From Phaseolus vulgaris (taxonomy: Eukaryota; Streptophyta; Magnoliopsida; Fabales; Fabaceae): 64,000 bases of DNA. The notes under the pieces were generated by a model, which worked only from the letters and a program-made list of their open reading frames with translations, was not told the origin of the DNA and did no database searches. How positions within the stretch are numbered: the first letter of the stretch is position 1; each line of letters begins with the position of its first letter. A program made the position numbers and the translations under genes. Shown here in pieces: positions 37,401 to 49,103 of the stretch. The stretch lies in the NCBI RefSeq assembly GCF_000499845.2, contig NC_023758.2:31464069-31528068 (forward strand), read 5' to 3'.

Positions 37401-38263
37401 AAAAGAGGTTTGGAAGCTATCCCTTTTTCCTTGGAGATACCTTAGGCTTAATTTTTAGCAGCTCCATTTTGTCTGGTTGTTTCAACTTTTACCAGTGCCC
37501 ATGGCTCCAGATAAAGCAATTAGCTTTCTTTGTGTGATTGTTTGGCAATCACCAGTTCTGTTGGCAAAATTGACTAAATGTGGCACCATCTTAGTTGTTG
37601 TGTAGTTTTACTGATGTGGATTACCTTGAAGACATTGAAATCGCGTGTTTCAATTCCTTACCAGCATGAGAATCCAAACCATTGACATGCTGGTGGATGA
37701 GGGTAGAGTTTTCAATAATGTGAATACTTTAGATTTTAAATTGTACAGGGACCATATTCAGATTTTTTGTTTGGCTGGAAGACCTGAATTAAAAAGCCTG
37801 CTTAATATTTTAATAATGAAAAATTAGAAGAGTGTACATCGAGATCAAACATAATCTGTACCTCATCTTGTGTAACATATGAGACTGTTCAAACAATATT
37901 GACAAAATTGTGGACTTCCTTTCAGGAAAAAGAAGAAAAGCTTGATGGTGATGCTGCTTTGAATAAATTGTTCCGTGACATTTACCAAAATGCAGATGAG
38001 GACATGAGGAGAGCAATGAGCAAGTCTTTCGTAAGATATCCATTCTGTGCATGCTTTTGAAATTCATGTGTTTTATTTCCACCGATTGCGCTTAGTTTTA
38101 TTTAAATAAATCATTATCATTTTCTCCCTTTGTTTGAACTGCTTTCTTTTTGTAGTTGGAGTCAAATGGAACAGTGCTATCAACTGATTGGAAAGAAGTG
38201 GGATCAAAGAAGGTGGAAGGCAGTCCTCCAGACGGCATGGAGCTGAAAAAATGGGAGTATTAA
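34491..38263 (+). CDS. SGT1: SGT1 co-chaperone (suppressor of G2 allele of skp1)
   Basis: SGT1 links HSP90 with RAR1 and SCF ubiquitin ligases and is needed for the stability of NLR immune receptors and for auxin-type SCF function. Ten exons: 34491-34650, 34736-34805, 34928-35052, 35341-35488, 35941-36037, 36147-36212, 37066-37201, 37325-37407, 37926-38030, 38156-38263, all with GT-AG introns and fitting phases; 365 residues. An N-terminal TPR domain spans about 1-118, with [20 protein letters not shown] and [19 protein letters not shown] Ser- and acid-rich linker is followed by the CS domain at about 167-258, starting [20 protein letters not shown]. The SGS domain covers about 278-365, with [32 protein letters not shown] and the terminal [10 protein letters not shown]. 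The ATG at 34491 is preceded by GAATCGGA-like sequence; an ATG at 34368 opens only a two-codon frame. It appears intact. Confidence 0.96.
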
Positions 38264-39974
38264 TTCGTTACTAAAACATTCATATGAGCTTATGCTTGTG
38301 AGAGTTCAAGATAAATTCGAAAATCATGTAATGAGTTGGTCTTGTTAATACCACTTTATTTGTGTAAGGGAAATTATTTTACTGGGAGAATAACTTAATT
38401 TGCTTTTGCTGTGGAAGTGGATTTTATTTTGTGGTGTTCATATAAAGTCGGATTTTTATTTTTTATTTTTTTATGAATTAAATACTAGAAATATCAAGTA
38501 TGAAAGGATGAGCTTTAGCAATGATGCTCCTTACAAGTTCAAAATTTGAATTTGGAGATGATTTTGTGCATGCGAAATTTGCTTGCTGTTATGGAAGGCA
38601 CGCTGTTTAACCTTTTATCATTGCTCTTGAATAAACTCGAAGTTGCCCTACAAGGAGCGTACCAGTTTTCTTCCAAGAACTGAATTTCTGAATTACTTTT
38701 CCAAATTATGGCAATTGGACATTTTTAGCCTTTAAAGTCCTCCTAAATACATTAGTCTGTGACTTTATGACAGTACCAAATGATGATGAAATGTAAAGTG
38801 ACTTTTCGAACAGTCTAAGACTAAGATTTTCAAAACTTAACCTATTAAAATCATCAATGTATATGCTTTTTAAGATTTAGTCGGGAAGAAACATCTATGT
38901 TTTACTCCTTTTCAGCGATGACATTTTTGTAACCATGTACATTACTAGCCCTCATTAATTGAGAAGTGAAAGAATTGCATATACTAAAGTGATTAAAATA
39001 TCCTTCTCGTTACTGTTGAAGAGTCATCAATGGTCATAAGACAAAGTCATAATTCTTGCTTCGGAGAAGTAGGAGGCGGAAAGGGGTATTGAGCTTTTCT
39101 AAACCACTGAATCTCTATTCTTCTAGTCATCCTTAAGGTTAATGAGATTAACAATCCATATTTTATATACAACTATATTACAATTTTTAATCCTATAATT
39201 TTAATATTTTAATATTATTTAATTTTAAATTTATTTTTAAATTTATTTTTATTATATATATTTATTTTTAAATCTATTTTTATTATATATATATATATAT
39301 ATTTAAATCTATCACTAAAGAGTTGTATACAATTTAATTTCATAGTTGTCAAAAGTATATTTTTTATATAACATTAAGAAACCCAAAGGTCAATTTCACC
39401 AAACAGTGAAACCAATTTACACATCCAAATAATTTAAGAGGAAAAACTTAATTTTATCCCGAAATTCACACAGTTCTTCATTATTATATTACGGTGAACT
39501 TACCTCAACTGAATAATAACAAAAAGTATAAAAATATTTACATAATTATATTTTAGTTTATTGGATTCATAAATCTGATACCTAAACCAATTACCATTGA
39601 ATTTGATTGGTTAAATTCGGGTTTGATTATACTATGCTAAAAATAAAAGTCAATGTAATTAGTTAGGTTTGAATTTTTGACTTGGTGAGGTTAATCTAAA
39701 AAGATAATCACCCATCCCAATTTCTTCACCTAAATCCCTTTTCAAAATTTATTTTATAAAAATTTACATGCTCGACGATGAATACTTGTTGTGAAAAGTA
39801 CAAATAAATGAAAAATAGAATCACAAAAATGATAACGATTTAGGTAGTGAAATTTAGAATGAGAATAAAATTAAAATGAATATACCACTCTTATTTGCTT
39901 GAATAAATTAGATACAACATCTTAAAAGAATGTATAGTTCGCCATCCTTGAATCTAAATAAAATTATTATCATT
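38264..39974. other. Intergenic DNA downstream of SGT1
   Basis: 38264-38460 is the probable SGT1 3' untranslated region. The rest is AT-rich without genes. A short TA-rich repeat (tttttaaattta words and a TA microsatellite) lies at about 39215-39315. Confidence 0.5.
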
Positions 39975-40428
39975 TGTACCGGTCGGCTCCGTACGACCGA
40001 ACATGCATGTTAAATAAAATGAATAAAATAAATACGTGGCAGAATGGCAGTTACAACTGTAGTTGAATGGGTCAAAGACATTTTCAGGAACACTCCTTTA
40101 ATATCAGGAAGCCACTACTCATGACCCAAACACCACTAAGCACGACTTCAGCAACTACCTACTTGGCCCACACGAACCAAAGCCCAAGTCAACCTATAAG
40201 AAAGATTTCTGAGAGGGGGAAAAGGTACGTTTTTGAATCTATCTGAAACACTGAGAAAAGAGGAGCACTGACTTGAGCGTCGGAGTGCAATCGCAGGTAC
40301 CCCCGCCGACCGAACGTGCATATGCGCGGAGGAGAAAGGACTGGAAGAATTAAGTAGCTGCTGGACAACAACAATTAGGTACTAACGTGGAACAACATCA
40401 CTCTGGCCCTGACATCCACACAGGTACA
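39975..40428 (+). repeat. 5' LTR of the Tat-type element
   Basis: Begins TGTACCGGTCGG and ends ACACAGGTACA just before attggcgcc. Matches 48651-49103 with about 16 substitutions. Confidence 0.92.
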
Positions 40429-40430
40429 AT

Positions 40431-40448
40431 TGGCGCCCACCGTGGGGC
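40431..40448 (+). promoter_or_regulatory. Primer-binding site of the Tat-type element
   Basis: tggcgcccaccgtggggc lies two bases after the LTR end. The tggcgcc start is usual for plant Ty3-gypsy elements; the exact tRNA was not assigned. Confidence 0.65.
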
Positions 40449-40487
40449 CTGAATAATCTCTGGCCCCCCACAAGGATTTCGGCAACG

Positions 40488-40898
40488 ATGGTGTCTACAA
40501 CAGATAACAACAACTCTACGGAGAGTCAAATGGCGGTGTTACAAATTCTCCAAGCCCAAATGCAGGAACTACTGAAGAAAGGGACTGCAGACCAGATACG
40601 CTATGAGGAAGAACGGCGCCAACAAGCAGAAGAAATGGCTCAACTGAAAGAACAGAACAACAGGTTGCTCCAACAACTCGAAGACTCTGAGAGGGAAGGA
40701 CATTCCCACGCTCCAACTCCACCCCCCTCATCCATCTGGAACAAAGATGACCACCCCACAAACTCAGACCCAGGTAGTCCGTCACACTTCACCCACACAG
40801 CACACTCATCAAAGTGTCAAAAGTGTCGCACCCCGCAGGTCGGCAAATCCAAGAGGTCATCCCTTTACGGACGATATCATCGCAACACCTCTTTCTGA
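40488..40898 (+). pseudogene. gag, 5' part, ends by frame change
   Basis: The first open frame after the leader starts at the ATG at 40488. It encodes a Gln- and Glu-rich coiled-coil segment (QAQMQELLKKGT to NNRLLQQLEDSE) and loses homology after about codon 85. The capsid-like part of gag continues in another frame from about 40800, so a frame change lies between about 40745 and 40850. Structural protein of the retrotransposon particle; broken here. Confidence 0.7.
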
Positions 40899-43800
40899 CA
40901 AATGGAGGGGTTTAACGATGATCCTATACTATGGCTCCACTGATCCAGACGAACACCTGAACATTTTCAGGACGCAAATGACGTTGTACACTGTGGATCA
41001 GACGGTATGGTGTAAGGTATTTCCCACTTCACTCAAAGAAGGACCTCTCGGATGGTTTACCGAACTCCCACCAAACTCCGTGGACAGCTTTGAAATGTTG
41101 GAGACAAAATTTACTCAATACGCCACCAGCAGGCCCCATTGCACGTCCTCCATGTCTCTCCTCCACGTTAGACAAGAAAGGGGAGAGTCATTAAGAACCT
41201 TCATGGATAGGTTCAGCAGGGTGTGTATGGGGATCAGGAACTTAAACCCTAAGATTGCAATGCATCACCTGATCTCGGCCATACTCCCAGGCCGATTCAC
41301 CGATAGCTTGATAAAGCGACCGCCGCACAATATGGATGAATTAAGGACCATAGCCACCAAATTCATGCAGATAGAAGAGCACATAAACTATCACAGGAAG
41401 ACACTAGTGGAAAATATGGAGAGAAGTAGAGACGTCTGCATCCATCCGAAGACGAACGAACGAGGGCCTCGTTTCCAGAACAAAGGTCCCCGTTTCCATA
41501 ACTACACCCCGCTGACTGTACCTAGAGGGAAGATACTGGACGAAGCCTTACAAACTGACTTAATCCCGACGTTAAAGCAAGCACAAACACCTCTCAACGC
41601 TGATACAGCTAAGCGTTGTCAGTATCACCGTAATTACGGCCATTCAACCGAAGGCTGTCAAGCGTTGAAAGATAAGATAGAAGAACTTGTCCAAGCCGGC
41701 CACCTCCGCAAGTTTGTGAAAACAGTGGCACCTACACCGCGGTCACCCCAACGTGATGAGGACTTCACTAAGGACAGAGCACGATCTGGGCGACGAGACG
41801 ACCGAAATGATCGAAACCGCACGAGCCGAAGAAGAAGGAGTGAAAGTCCGGTCAGATGGACAAGGCCTCGAAGTGAAAGCCCAGATCGCAGAAGCCGAAC
41901 TAAACAGAAAGTTCGGGAAGTCATTAACACAATTGCTGGACCTGTGTCGCTCGGCGCTCCTCCTCAAGAGATCAATTACATTGCGGGCGGATTCGCAGGA
42001 GGAGGATGTTCTAATTCAGTCAGGAAGAGACATTTAAGGGCGATTCAGTCCGTTCATTCAGCATCCCTACATCGCCGACCGCATATCCCACCTATCACCT
42101 TCACGGACGCTGACTTCACCGCAATTGATCCCGCTCAGGATGACCCCATGGTCATTACGATGGAAATAGATAAGTTCGCAATTGCTAAAGTCCTTGTCGA
42201 CCAAGGAAGCTTGGTCGACATCTTGTACTGGGAAACCTTTAAGAAAATGAACATTTCAGAATCAGAGATACAGCCTTACGACGAACAGATAGTCGGGTTT
42301 TCAGGGGAACGTGTAGATACTAGAGGGTATATTGACCTATTCACCACTTTTGGTGATGATTATCTCAGCAAAACCATCAATATCCGATACTTGTTGGTCA
42401 ATGCTAATACGTCCTACAATATACTCCTCGGTTGTCCCTCCATAAACAGGTTAAAGGCTATCGTTTCCACTCCTCATTTGGCTATGAAGTTTCCTTTCGT
42501 GAATGGAGACATTGCAACGGTGCACGTAGACCAGAAGACAGCACGAGAATGCTACGTAGCCAGTCTGAAAGTCGAGCCGACCCGACGATTATATAAGACA
42601 ATGGCCAATCGCTCCCCAAACAGAAGAGGTCGGTCGCCAGAGAGGCACCCCAGAAGAATGAGCTCCCGAAGGCACTTGGTGGCCCTTGTGGACCTAGATC
42701 CTCGATTGGACGACCCTCGTATGGAGGTAGACGAGGACTTACAGCCTATATTCCTCCGCGATAAAGACCGCAAAACTTACATGGGCACTTCCCTCAATCC
42801 GAACGACCGAGATTTGATCAATAGAACATTGATGAAGAACGTTGACCTATTCGCCTGGACTGCTGCAGATATGCCCGGGGTGAAACCCGATGTTATTACT
42901 CATCGTCTATCCGTGTACAAAGAAGCTAGGCCGATCTCCCAGAAGAAAAGGAAGTTGGGGGAGGAACGACGTAAAGCCGCCCGAGAGGAAACCGAAAAGC
43001 TTGTACAAGCTGGCTTTATTCAAAAGGCCCATTACACCACCTGGTTAGCCAATGTGGTAATGGTTAAAAAGGCAAATGAAAAGTGGCGAATGTGTGTCGA
43101 CTACACGGACCTTAACAAAGCTTGTCCGAAAGATTCGTACCCCTTGCTGACTATCGATCGACTGGTAGACGGAGCGGCCGGCCATCAGATACTCAGCTTT
43201 TTAGACGCATATTCCGGCTATAATCAAATCCAGATGCACCCGAAAGACAAGGAGAAAATAGCCTTTCAGACAGACTCTGACAATTTTTATTATGAGGTTA
43301 TGCCGTTCGGCCTGAAAAACGTTGGAGCCACTTACCAGCGCTTGATGGACCATGTCTTCCATGACATGATCGGACGAAATGTTGAAGTGTATGTGGATGA
43401 TATCGTGGTTAAGTCGAACTCCTGTGACCAACACATTTCAGATTTGAAAGAAGTCTTTCAAGCTTTGCGCAAATACCATATGCGTCTAAATCCTGAGAAG
43501 TGCGCGTTCGGAGTAGAAGGAGGAAAATTCTTAGGATTCATGCTCACTCACCGGGACATAGAGGCAAATCCTGAAAAGTGTAAAGTCATCGCAGAAATGC
43601 GGAGTCCCAGCAGTCTTAAAGAGATCCAATGACTCATCGGTCGTCTTACCTCTTTGTCTCGATTCGTACCTAAGCTTGCCGAACGAACGAAACCCATCAT
43701 CAAACTGCTAAAAAAGACAACCAAATTTGGATGGACGGTCGAATGCGAGCAAAACTTCCTCCAGCTAAAGGCATTTTTAGCATCTCCACCGGTCATCCAA

Positions 43801-45912
43801 AAACCAAACACACGAGAGCCCATCATAGTCTATCTGGCTGTCTCCAGCGAAGCAGTGAGTTCGGTCTTTGTGCAAGAGATACAAGCAGAAGAACGACCGG
43901 TGTATTTCGTGAGCCGTGTGCTACATGGCGCGGAAATCAGATACCAAATGGTTGAGAAGGTGGCATTGGCCCTGATCATCACCGCACGACGAATGCGGAT
44001 GTATTTTCAGAATCATCGCATCATAGTTAGAACCAACTATCCCATTATGAAAATTTTGACTAAACCCGACCTGGCCGAACGTATGATAGGATGGGCGATC
44101 GAACTATCAAAATTTCATGTCGAATACCAGCCGAGGGGCGCAATCAAGTCCCAAGCCCTCGCAGACTGTGCATCAGAACTCACTCCGCAACCGACCGAGG
44201 AAGAGGAATCCACATGGATGTTGTATGTGGACGGTTCTTCAAACAACTGCTCATGTGGAGCAGGAGTGGTGTTGGAAGGACCAGGCGAGATTGTCATTGA
44301 ACAGGCAATGAAGTTTGAATTCAAGACTTCGAACAACCAGGCAGAATATGAAGCTATCATCGTCGGCCTACACCTGGCTATGGAGTTAGAAATAATCAAA
44401 TTGATTTGCAAAAGTGACTCTCGGCTGGTCATCGGGCAGCTCACAGAAGAGTATGAGGTAAGGGAAAATTTACTTCAGCAGTATTACCATTTTGTGAAAA
44501 ACCTCTTAAATAGGTTCAGGGAAGTATCATTCCAACACGTCCGAAGAGAAAACAACACTCGAGCGGACACTCTTTCACGATTGGCCACTGTCAAACAAAA
44601 GGGAGTCCATCGGTCGGTCATACATGTGACCTTGAATAAACCAAGTGTCGGCATGGAGGAATGCCTGACGACCAACACGCAACCTAACTGGATGACCCCC
44701 ATCAAGCAATACCTGACAGAAGGAATATGTGGCCCACACTTGGAGAAAACAATGAAACAACAAGCTGCCAGGTATATTCTTATTGATCAAGACCACTATA
44801 GGAGAGGTTATTCTCGTCCTCTACTAAAATGCCTGAATCCTGACCAAATTACCTATGTGATGACCGAGTTACATGAAAGAATATGTGGAACTCACTCGGG
44901 AGCACGAACCATGGCTGCTAAAGTACTCAGGGCCGGATACTATTGGCCGACCATGCAAGGAGACTGCACAGAATTCGTTCGGAAATGCTTAAAATGTCAA
45001 GAATACGGAAATATATCGCATGAAAAACCGGAACACTTGCATTACATTCTATCTCCCTGGCCATTCGTGAAATGGGGGATGGACATCATCGGACCCTTTT
45101 CACCTGGCAATGGACAATGCAAATTCCTGTTAGTCGGCATTGATTACTTCACTAAGTGGATCGAGGCCAAACCCTTGATAGCCATCACTGCTCGTAACGT
45201 CCAAAATTTTGTACGGAAGAATATCATTTGCAGGTTTGGTCTACCTCAAGTTATTATCACAGACAACGGCCGACAGTTCACCGACCGAGGTTTAGCAGAG
45301 TTTTATGAAAAACTCCATATCAAACACATCACAAGCTCGGTCGAGCATCCGCAAACCAACGGTCAAGCCGAGGCCGCCAACAAAGTCATTCTTAACGAAC
45401 TTAAAAAGAGACTTGGTCCAGCTAAGGGAAATTGGACTGAAGAGCTTTTAGACGTCCTCTGGGCCTATCGTTGTACACCGCAATCAACAACTCAGGAAAC
45501 ACCTTATAGCCTGACGTACGGCACCGAAGCTATGATTCCGGTCGAGATAGGCGAGCCTTCCCTACGCCGACAGACATTAGATCTGGACTTGAACAAAGAA
45601 AGTCTACTGGTCGGCCTCGACCTCATTAATGAATTAAGAGACAAGTGCAGAATACGAGAAGAGGCATGCAAGATACGTGCGGCACGACGATATAACTCAA
45701 AGGTGAAGCCACGAAATTTTCAGAAAGGAGACTTAGTTTGGCGCATGCGCAGTGATGCTCGGAAGGATGGGGAGAAGTTTGCAAGTAACTGGGAAGGACA
45801 ATTCCGTATTGCTGACACAGCAGCTGGAGGAGCATATCACTTAGAACATTTATCAGGAAAATCTGTACCGAGAATGTGGAATGCCACGCATCTCAAATTC
45901 TACTACAGTTGA
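40747..45912 (+). pseudogene. gag-pol polyprotein, interrupted by one in-frame stop
   Basis: The open frame runs to a TGA at 43630-43632 and continues in the same frame to 45912. In order: the gag capsid-like part (HPFTDDIIATPLSDKW, TDPDEHLNIF); a CCHC-like knuckle, CQYHRNYGHSTEGC, near 41618; an aspartic protease with VLVDQGSLVDILYW near 42193; a reverse transcriptase with KWRMCVDYTDLNKACPKDSY and the catalytic YVDDIVVKS at about 43390; a first RNase H to about 44140; a second RNase H from about 44217 (MLYVDGSSN, NQAEYEAIIVGL, SDSRLVIGQ); and an integrase with an HHCC finger near 44870-45000 and a DDE core including IITDNGRQFTD and HPQTNGQAE. The TGA falls where relatives have Arg, consistent with CGA to TGA decay. 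It cannot make a full polyprotein. Confidence 0.9.
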
Positions 45913-46029
45913 TAAATGAAAATTAGTGTACTCTTTCCTCGCTCGGCCGTTTTATCCCTAAGGAGGGTTTTCGACCGAGAAGGTTTTAATGAGGCACTTT
46001 AAAAAATATATAACTCTTCGCCGCTACGC

Positions 46030-46345
46030 TATTTGGTTGATCAGAAATTAACTTATTAATACACCGTTCGTTCGGTCAGAATTTTATTCACAACTTAAAC
46101 GTTGTTCACCTATAATTGGTCAGAAATTAATGAAGTTAATTTGTTAATACACCGTTCATTCGGTCAGAATTTTATTCACAACTTAAACGTTGTTCACCTA
46201 TAATTGGTCAGAAATTAATGAAGTTAACTTATTAATACACCATTCGTTCGGTCAGAATTTTATTCACAGCTTAAACGTTGTTCACCTATACTTGGTCAGA
46301 AATTAATGAAGTTAATTTATTAATTAACCTCTCGTTCGGTCAGAG
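46030..46345 (+). repeat. 88-bp tandem array in the element's 3' region
   Basis: The word cggtcag recurs at 46073, 46161, 46249 and 46337, giving an 88-base period. Units contain attttattcaca, cttaaacgttgttcaccta, ttggtcagaaattaatgaag and ttaatacaccgttcg. About 3.3 copies, over 90 percent alike by eye. Confidence 0.93.
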
Positions 46346-46645
46346 ACATAACTTAATAGTTGAAAGCATGTACATACACGTTATAAAGGTAATTGTTCAC
46401 ACACAAGTTAAACCACCAAAAGATAAAAACAACAAACTTGTCTTAAGCCCACAACCCGGGTCCAGGTATTCACAATTATATTATATCAATGGTTTCGTCC
46501 GGTTGAATGGTGCCAGTCGGCTGGTCCCCATGGTCTGATCTGCACCATCCACATCTTCCCCAAGCGGCACAAGCCGACCGCTAACGACGTCCTTGCCCGG
46601 ATCATATCGGGGGTCGTCGACCGGTATACCGTGAAAAAAGGCCGC

Positions 46646-48239
46646 CTAGCGAACGCCCTGGTTGAATGACTCTTCGTTGATTCGCAGCATGAACTCCTGG
46701 TATTTCTCAATTTCAGCATTGAGGGACTCCCTCTCGGTCGTCATATCAGCCTTATCCTTCAAAAGATCATCTCGCTCAGCCATCACTTTAGCCAGCGTGG
46801 TCTTCAAGGACTCCCTCTCCTCAACAGCCGCTTGGCTCTCCTTCCGCCTCTCCTTCCGACATTTGTCGGCCGCTTCTAAGGCGTTCTTCAAAGTAACGGC
46901 TGAGTCATTAAGTTGAGTCTTCAACTTTGGAATTACAACCACTTCAGGCCTCTTAAGTTCGTCGCCAATGGCTCGACTGACCACGGCCGCCCGGCATTGC
47001 AGTTTCACCATCTCTTCGATCAAATCCAGAGTGGGGACAGCTGCCAGAATTCCCTCGTCCTCTGCTCGAAGGTCGAATTGCATGGTGGGGGCGACCCTCA
47101 TTCCCAGTCCCAACATACTTACTGGCTTACCGGATGAGGTACCTATTTCTGCTCGCGGAGCCTTTGACGGACGTCCTCTCTTTTTGTTAACTGGGGTCGC
47201 GACAGCAATCTCGGGCTCCACTATTTCTATGGCGGCCGGCTGAGTAGCAATCAGAATGATGGGGGATGTTTTCCGCCCCTCGGCCTGCTTCTTCAGATTC
47301 CTCATAAGTTTGCTCAAACTCGGATCCATTTTTAAAATGATACCTACAAGCACGGGTAAGGTTAAAACACACCAAAAGCAAACAGTAAAACGACCGAAAG
47401 CAAAGAAGCTCATACCATTTAGATCTGCCCATTGCTTGGACGACCCGTAAAGAGCTATCAGATCTCGAGTGGGGAGTCTACACGGTAGTTGATCGACGAT
47501 CGACAATATTTCTTTATCGATAGGAGATAAAGATTTTCAAAATCGGTTGTCAATGGAAGTGGGTTTTTCGGTCCAATGGAAAGGAAATTTGGTGGTTCCG
47601 TCGGCATTGTAAAAAAGGTCCCTACCGTCGGGCTCAACAAAAACTTTGAAATAATAATCCTTGAAATTCTTATAAGAGGTGGTAAAAGCGGCGAAACGCA
47701 CATTCTCAGATCGACTAGTCAATGACAACCAGCCTACGGGAGTACTAGGATAGGTGTGGTAATAATACAGGAATGACTCGGGAGTAGGCCTAAAGCCCAA
47801 AATCCGACACAAAATTCGAAAGGCCTGCAAGGTGGCCCACGAGTTTGGGTGTAGTTGGGTTGGTGCGACATTAAGAATCCGAAGGACCCCCATAGTAAAA
47901 TCGTCGAAAGGAAAAGTTATACGCAGGTGAGAAAAGAACGTACTATACATAAAGAAAAAAATCATGCGGGGCATTCTCCCAACCGTGACAAACGCGGTCG
48001 GTTACACCACAAACGTCCACGGCCAACGCCTCGGTCGGGCAATCGGATTCCAAAAAATCCTTATTTATAGATAAGAACTTATCTAAGTCATCAACAGTCT
48101 TAATTTTAGTAGGAATTCGGAGAACGGATGGGTCAACCCAGTCATAACTTGGGTCGTCCGACGATTGACTCGCACTACCGGAAGCAGTACGAGTCACAGA
48201 CGAATCTACACTACAAGAAGACTCTACAGAAGAGGGCAT
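46646..48239 (-). pseudogene. Antisense gene of the Tat element (gypsy-type transposon protein), broken
   Basis: A gene on the strand opposite to gag-pol, starting at the ATG at 48239 and ending at 46646. The middle part (TFPFDDFTMGVLRILNVAP, QLHPNSWATLQAFRILCRIL) resembles the domain known as putative gypsy-type transposon (Pfam Transposase_28), which is found in antisense genes of Tat elements. Exon 1 runs 48239 to 47416; a 72-bp GT-AG intron, 47344-47415, keeps the frame; exon 2 runs from 47343 and encodes a Lys-rich stretch (NKKRGRPSKAPRAE) and a long coiled coil (AEIEKYQEFML). Two breaks are seen: a one-base length change in a T run at about 47959-47965 and an in-frame TGA at 47537-47539. 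Function is unknown; it may be accessory to transposition. Confidence 0.72.
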
Positions 48240-48640
48240 CACTAACCTTAGGGGCGGATGAAACTGAAGCAAACTCGACAATCGCAATAGACTCGGCGCT
48301 CGGAGCAGAAAGCACAAGATCTAGGAAGTAGAAAGAGTGAGTAAACCCTTTCCCAACAAATGAAATGCTATTTATAGGCAATGAAGTGAGAGAAGAACCC
48401 TCCCATCAAACGTCCAACACCATTGGATCTCATTTGATCCAACGGGTACAATCACTCGGCATTCGAAACGACACTCAATCACCATCGTTGAAGCCATCAG
48501 ATGAAACAGTACACGCCTAAACGGCAGCTCTGGCAAACGTCACGTCTCTGCGACACATTTAAGAGGAACCAGCTGTAAAGCACTACCTTGAAACCCCATC
48601 CATCTTGTACGACTCTTCGGCCAATCATACCCTCGAGCCT

Positions 48641-48650
48641 GGGGGGCAAG
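48641..48650 (+). promoter_or_regulatory. Polypurine tract of the Tat-type element
   Basis: ggggggcaag abuts the TGTACC start of the 3' LTR. It is the expected primer site for plus-strand synthesis. Confidence 0.75.
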
Positions 48651-49103
48651 TGTACCGGTCGGCTCCTACGACCGAACATGCATGTTAAATAAAATTAATA
48701 AAATAAATACGTGGCAGAATGGCAGTTACAACTGTAGTTGAATGGGTCAAGGACATTTTCAAGAACACTCCCTTAATATCAGGAAGCCACTACTCATGAC
48801 CCAAACACCACTAAGCACGACTTCAGCAACTACCTACTTGGCCCACACGAACCAAAGCCCAAGTCAACCTATAAGAAAGACTTCTGAGAGGGGGAAAAGG
48901 TACGTTTTTGAATCTATCTGAAACATTGAGAAAAGAGGAGCACTGACTTGAGCGTCGGAGTGCAATCGCAGGTACCCCCGCCGACTGGACGTGCATACGC
49001 GCAGAGGAGAAAGGACTAGAAGAATTAAGTAGCTGCTGGACAACAACAATTAAGTACTGACGTGGAACAACATCACTCTAACCCTGACATCCACACAGGT
49101 AGA
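48651..49103 (+). repeat. 3' LTR of the Tat-type element
   Basis: Starts TGTACCGGTCGG and ends ACACAGGTAGA. Aligned over its full length with 39975-40428. Confidence 0.92.

Larger units (their letters stand above)
39975..49103 (+). mobile_element. Ty3-gypsy LTR retrotransposon, Tat type, nearly complete
   Basis: A 9.1-kb element with LTRs of 454 and 453 bases. In order it has: 5' LTR, primer-binding site starting tggcgcc at 40431, gag, protease, reverse transcriptase, RNase H, a second RNase H, integrase, an 88-bp repeat array, a gene on the opposite strand, polypurine tract (ggggggcaag, 48641-48650) and 3' LTR. The second RNase H after the usual one, and the antisense gene between pol and the 3' LTR, are marks of the Tat group. 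By eye the LTRs differ at about 16 of 453 positions plus one single-base gap, mostly transitions, so the insertion is fairly recent. No flanking target-site duplication was found. A gag frame change and an in-frame stop in pol show this copy is inactive by itself. Confidence 0.93.

Noticed and set aside
46662..47450. Plus-strand open frames between pol and the 3' LTR.
   Set aside because: They are complements of the antisense gene, which has the recognisable protein sequence.
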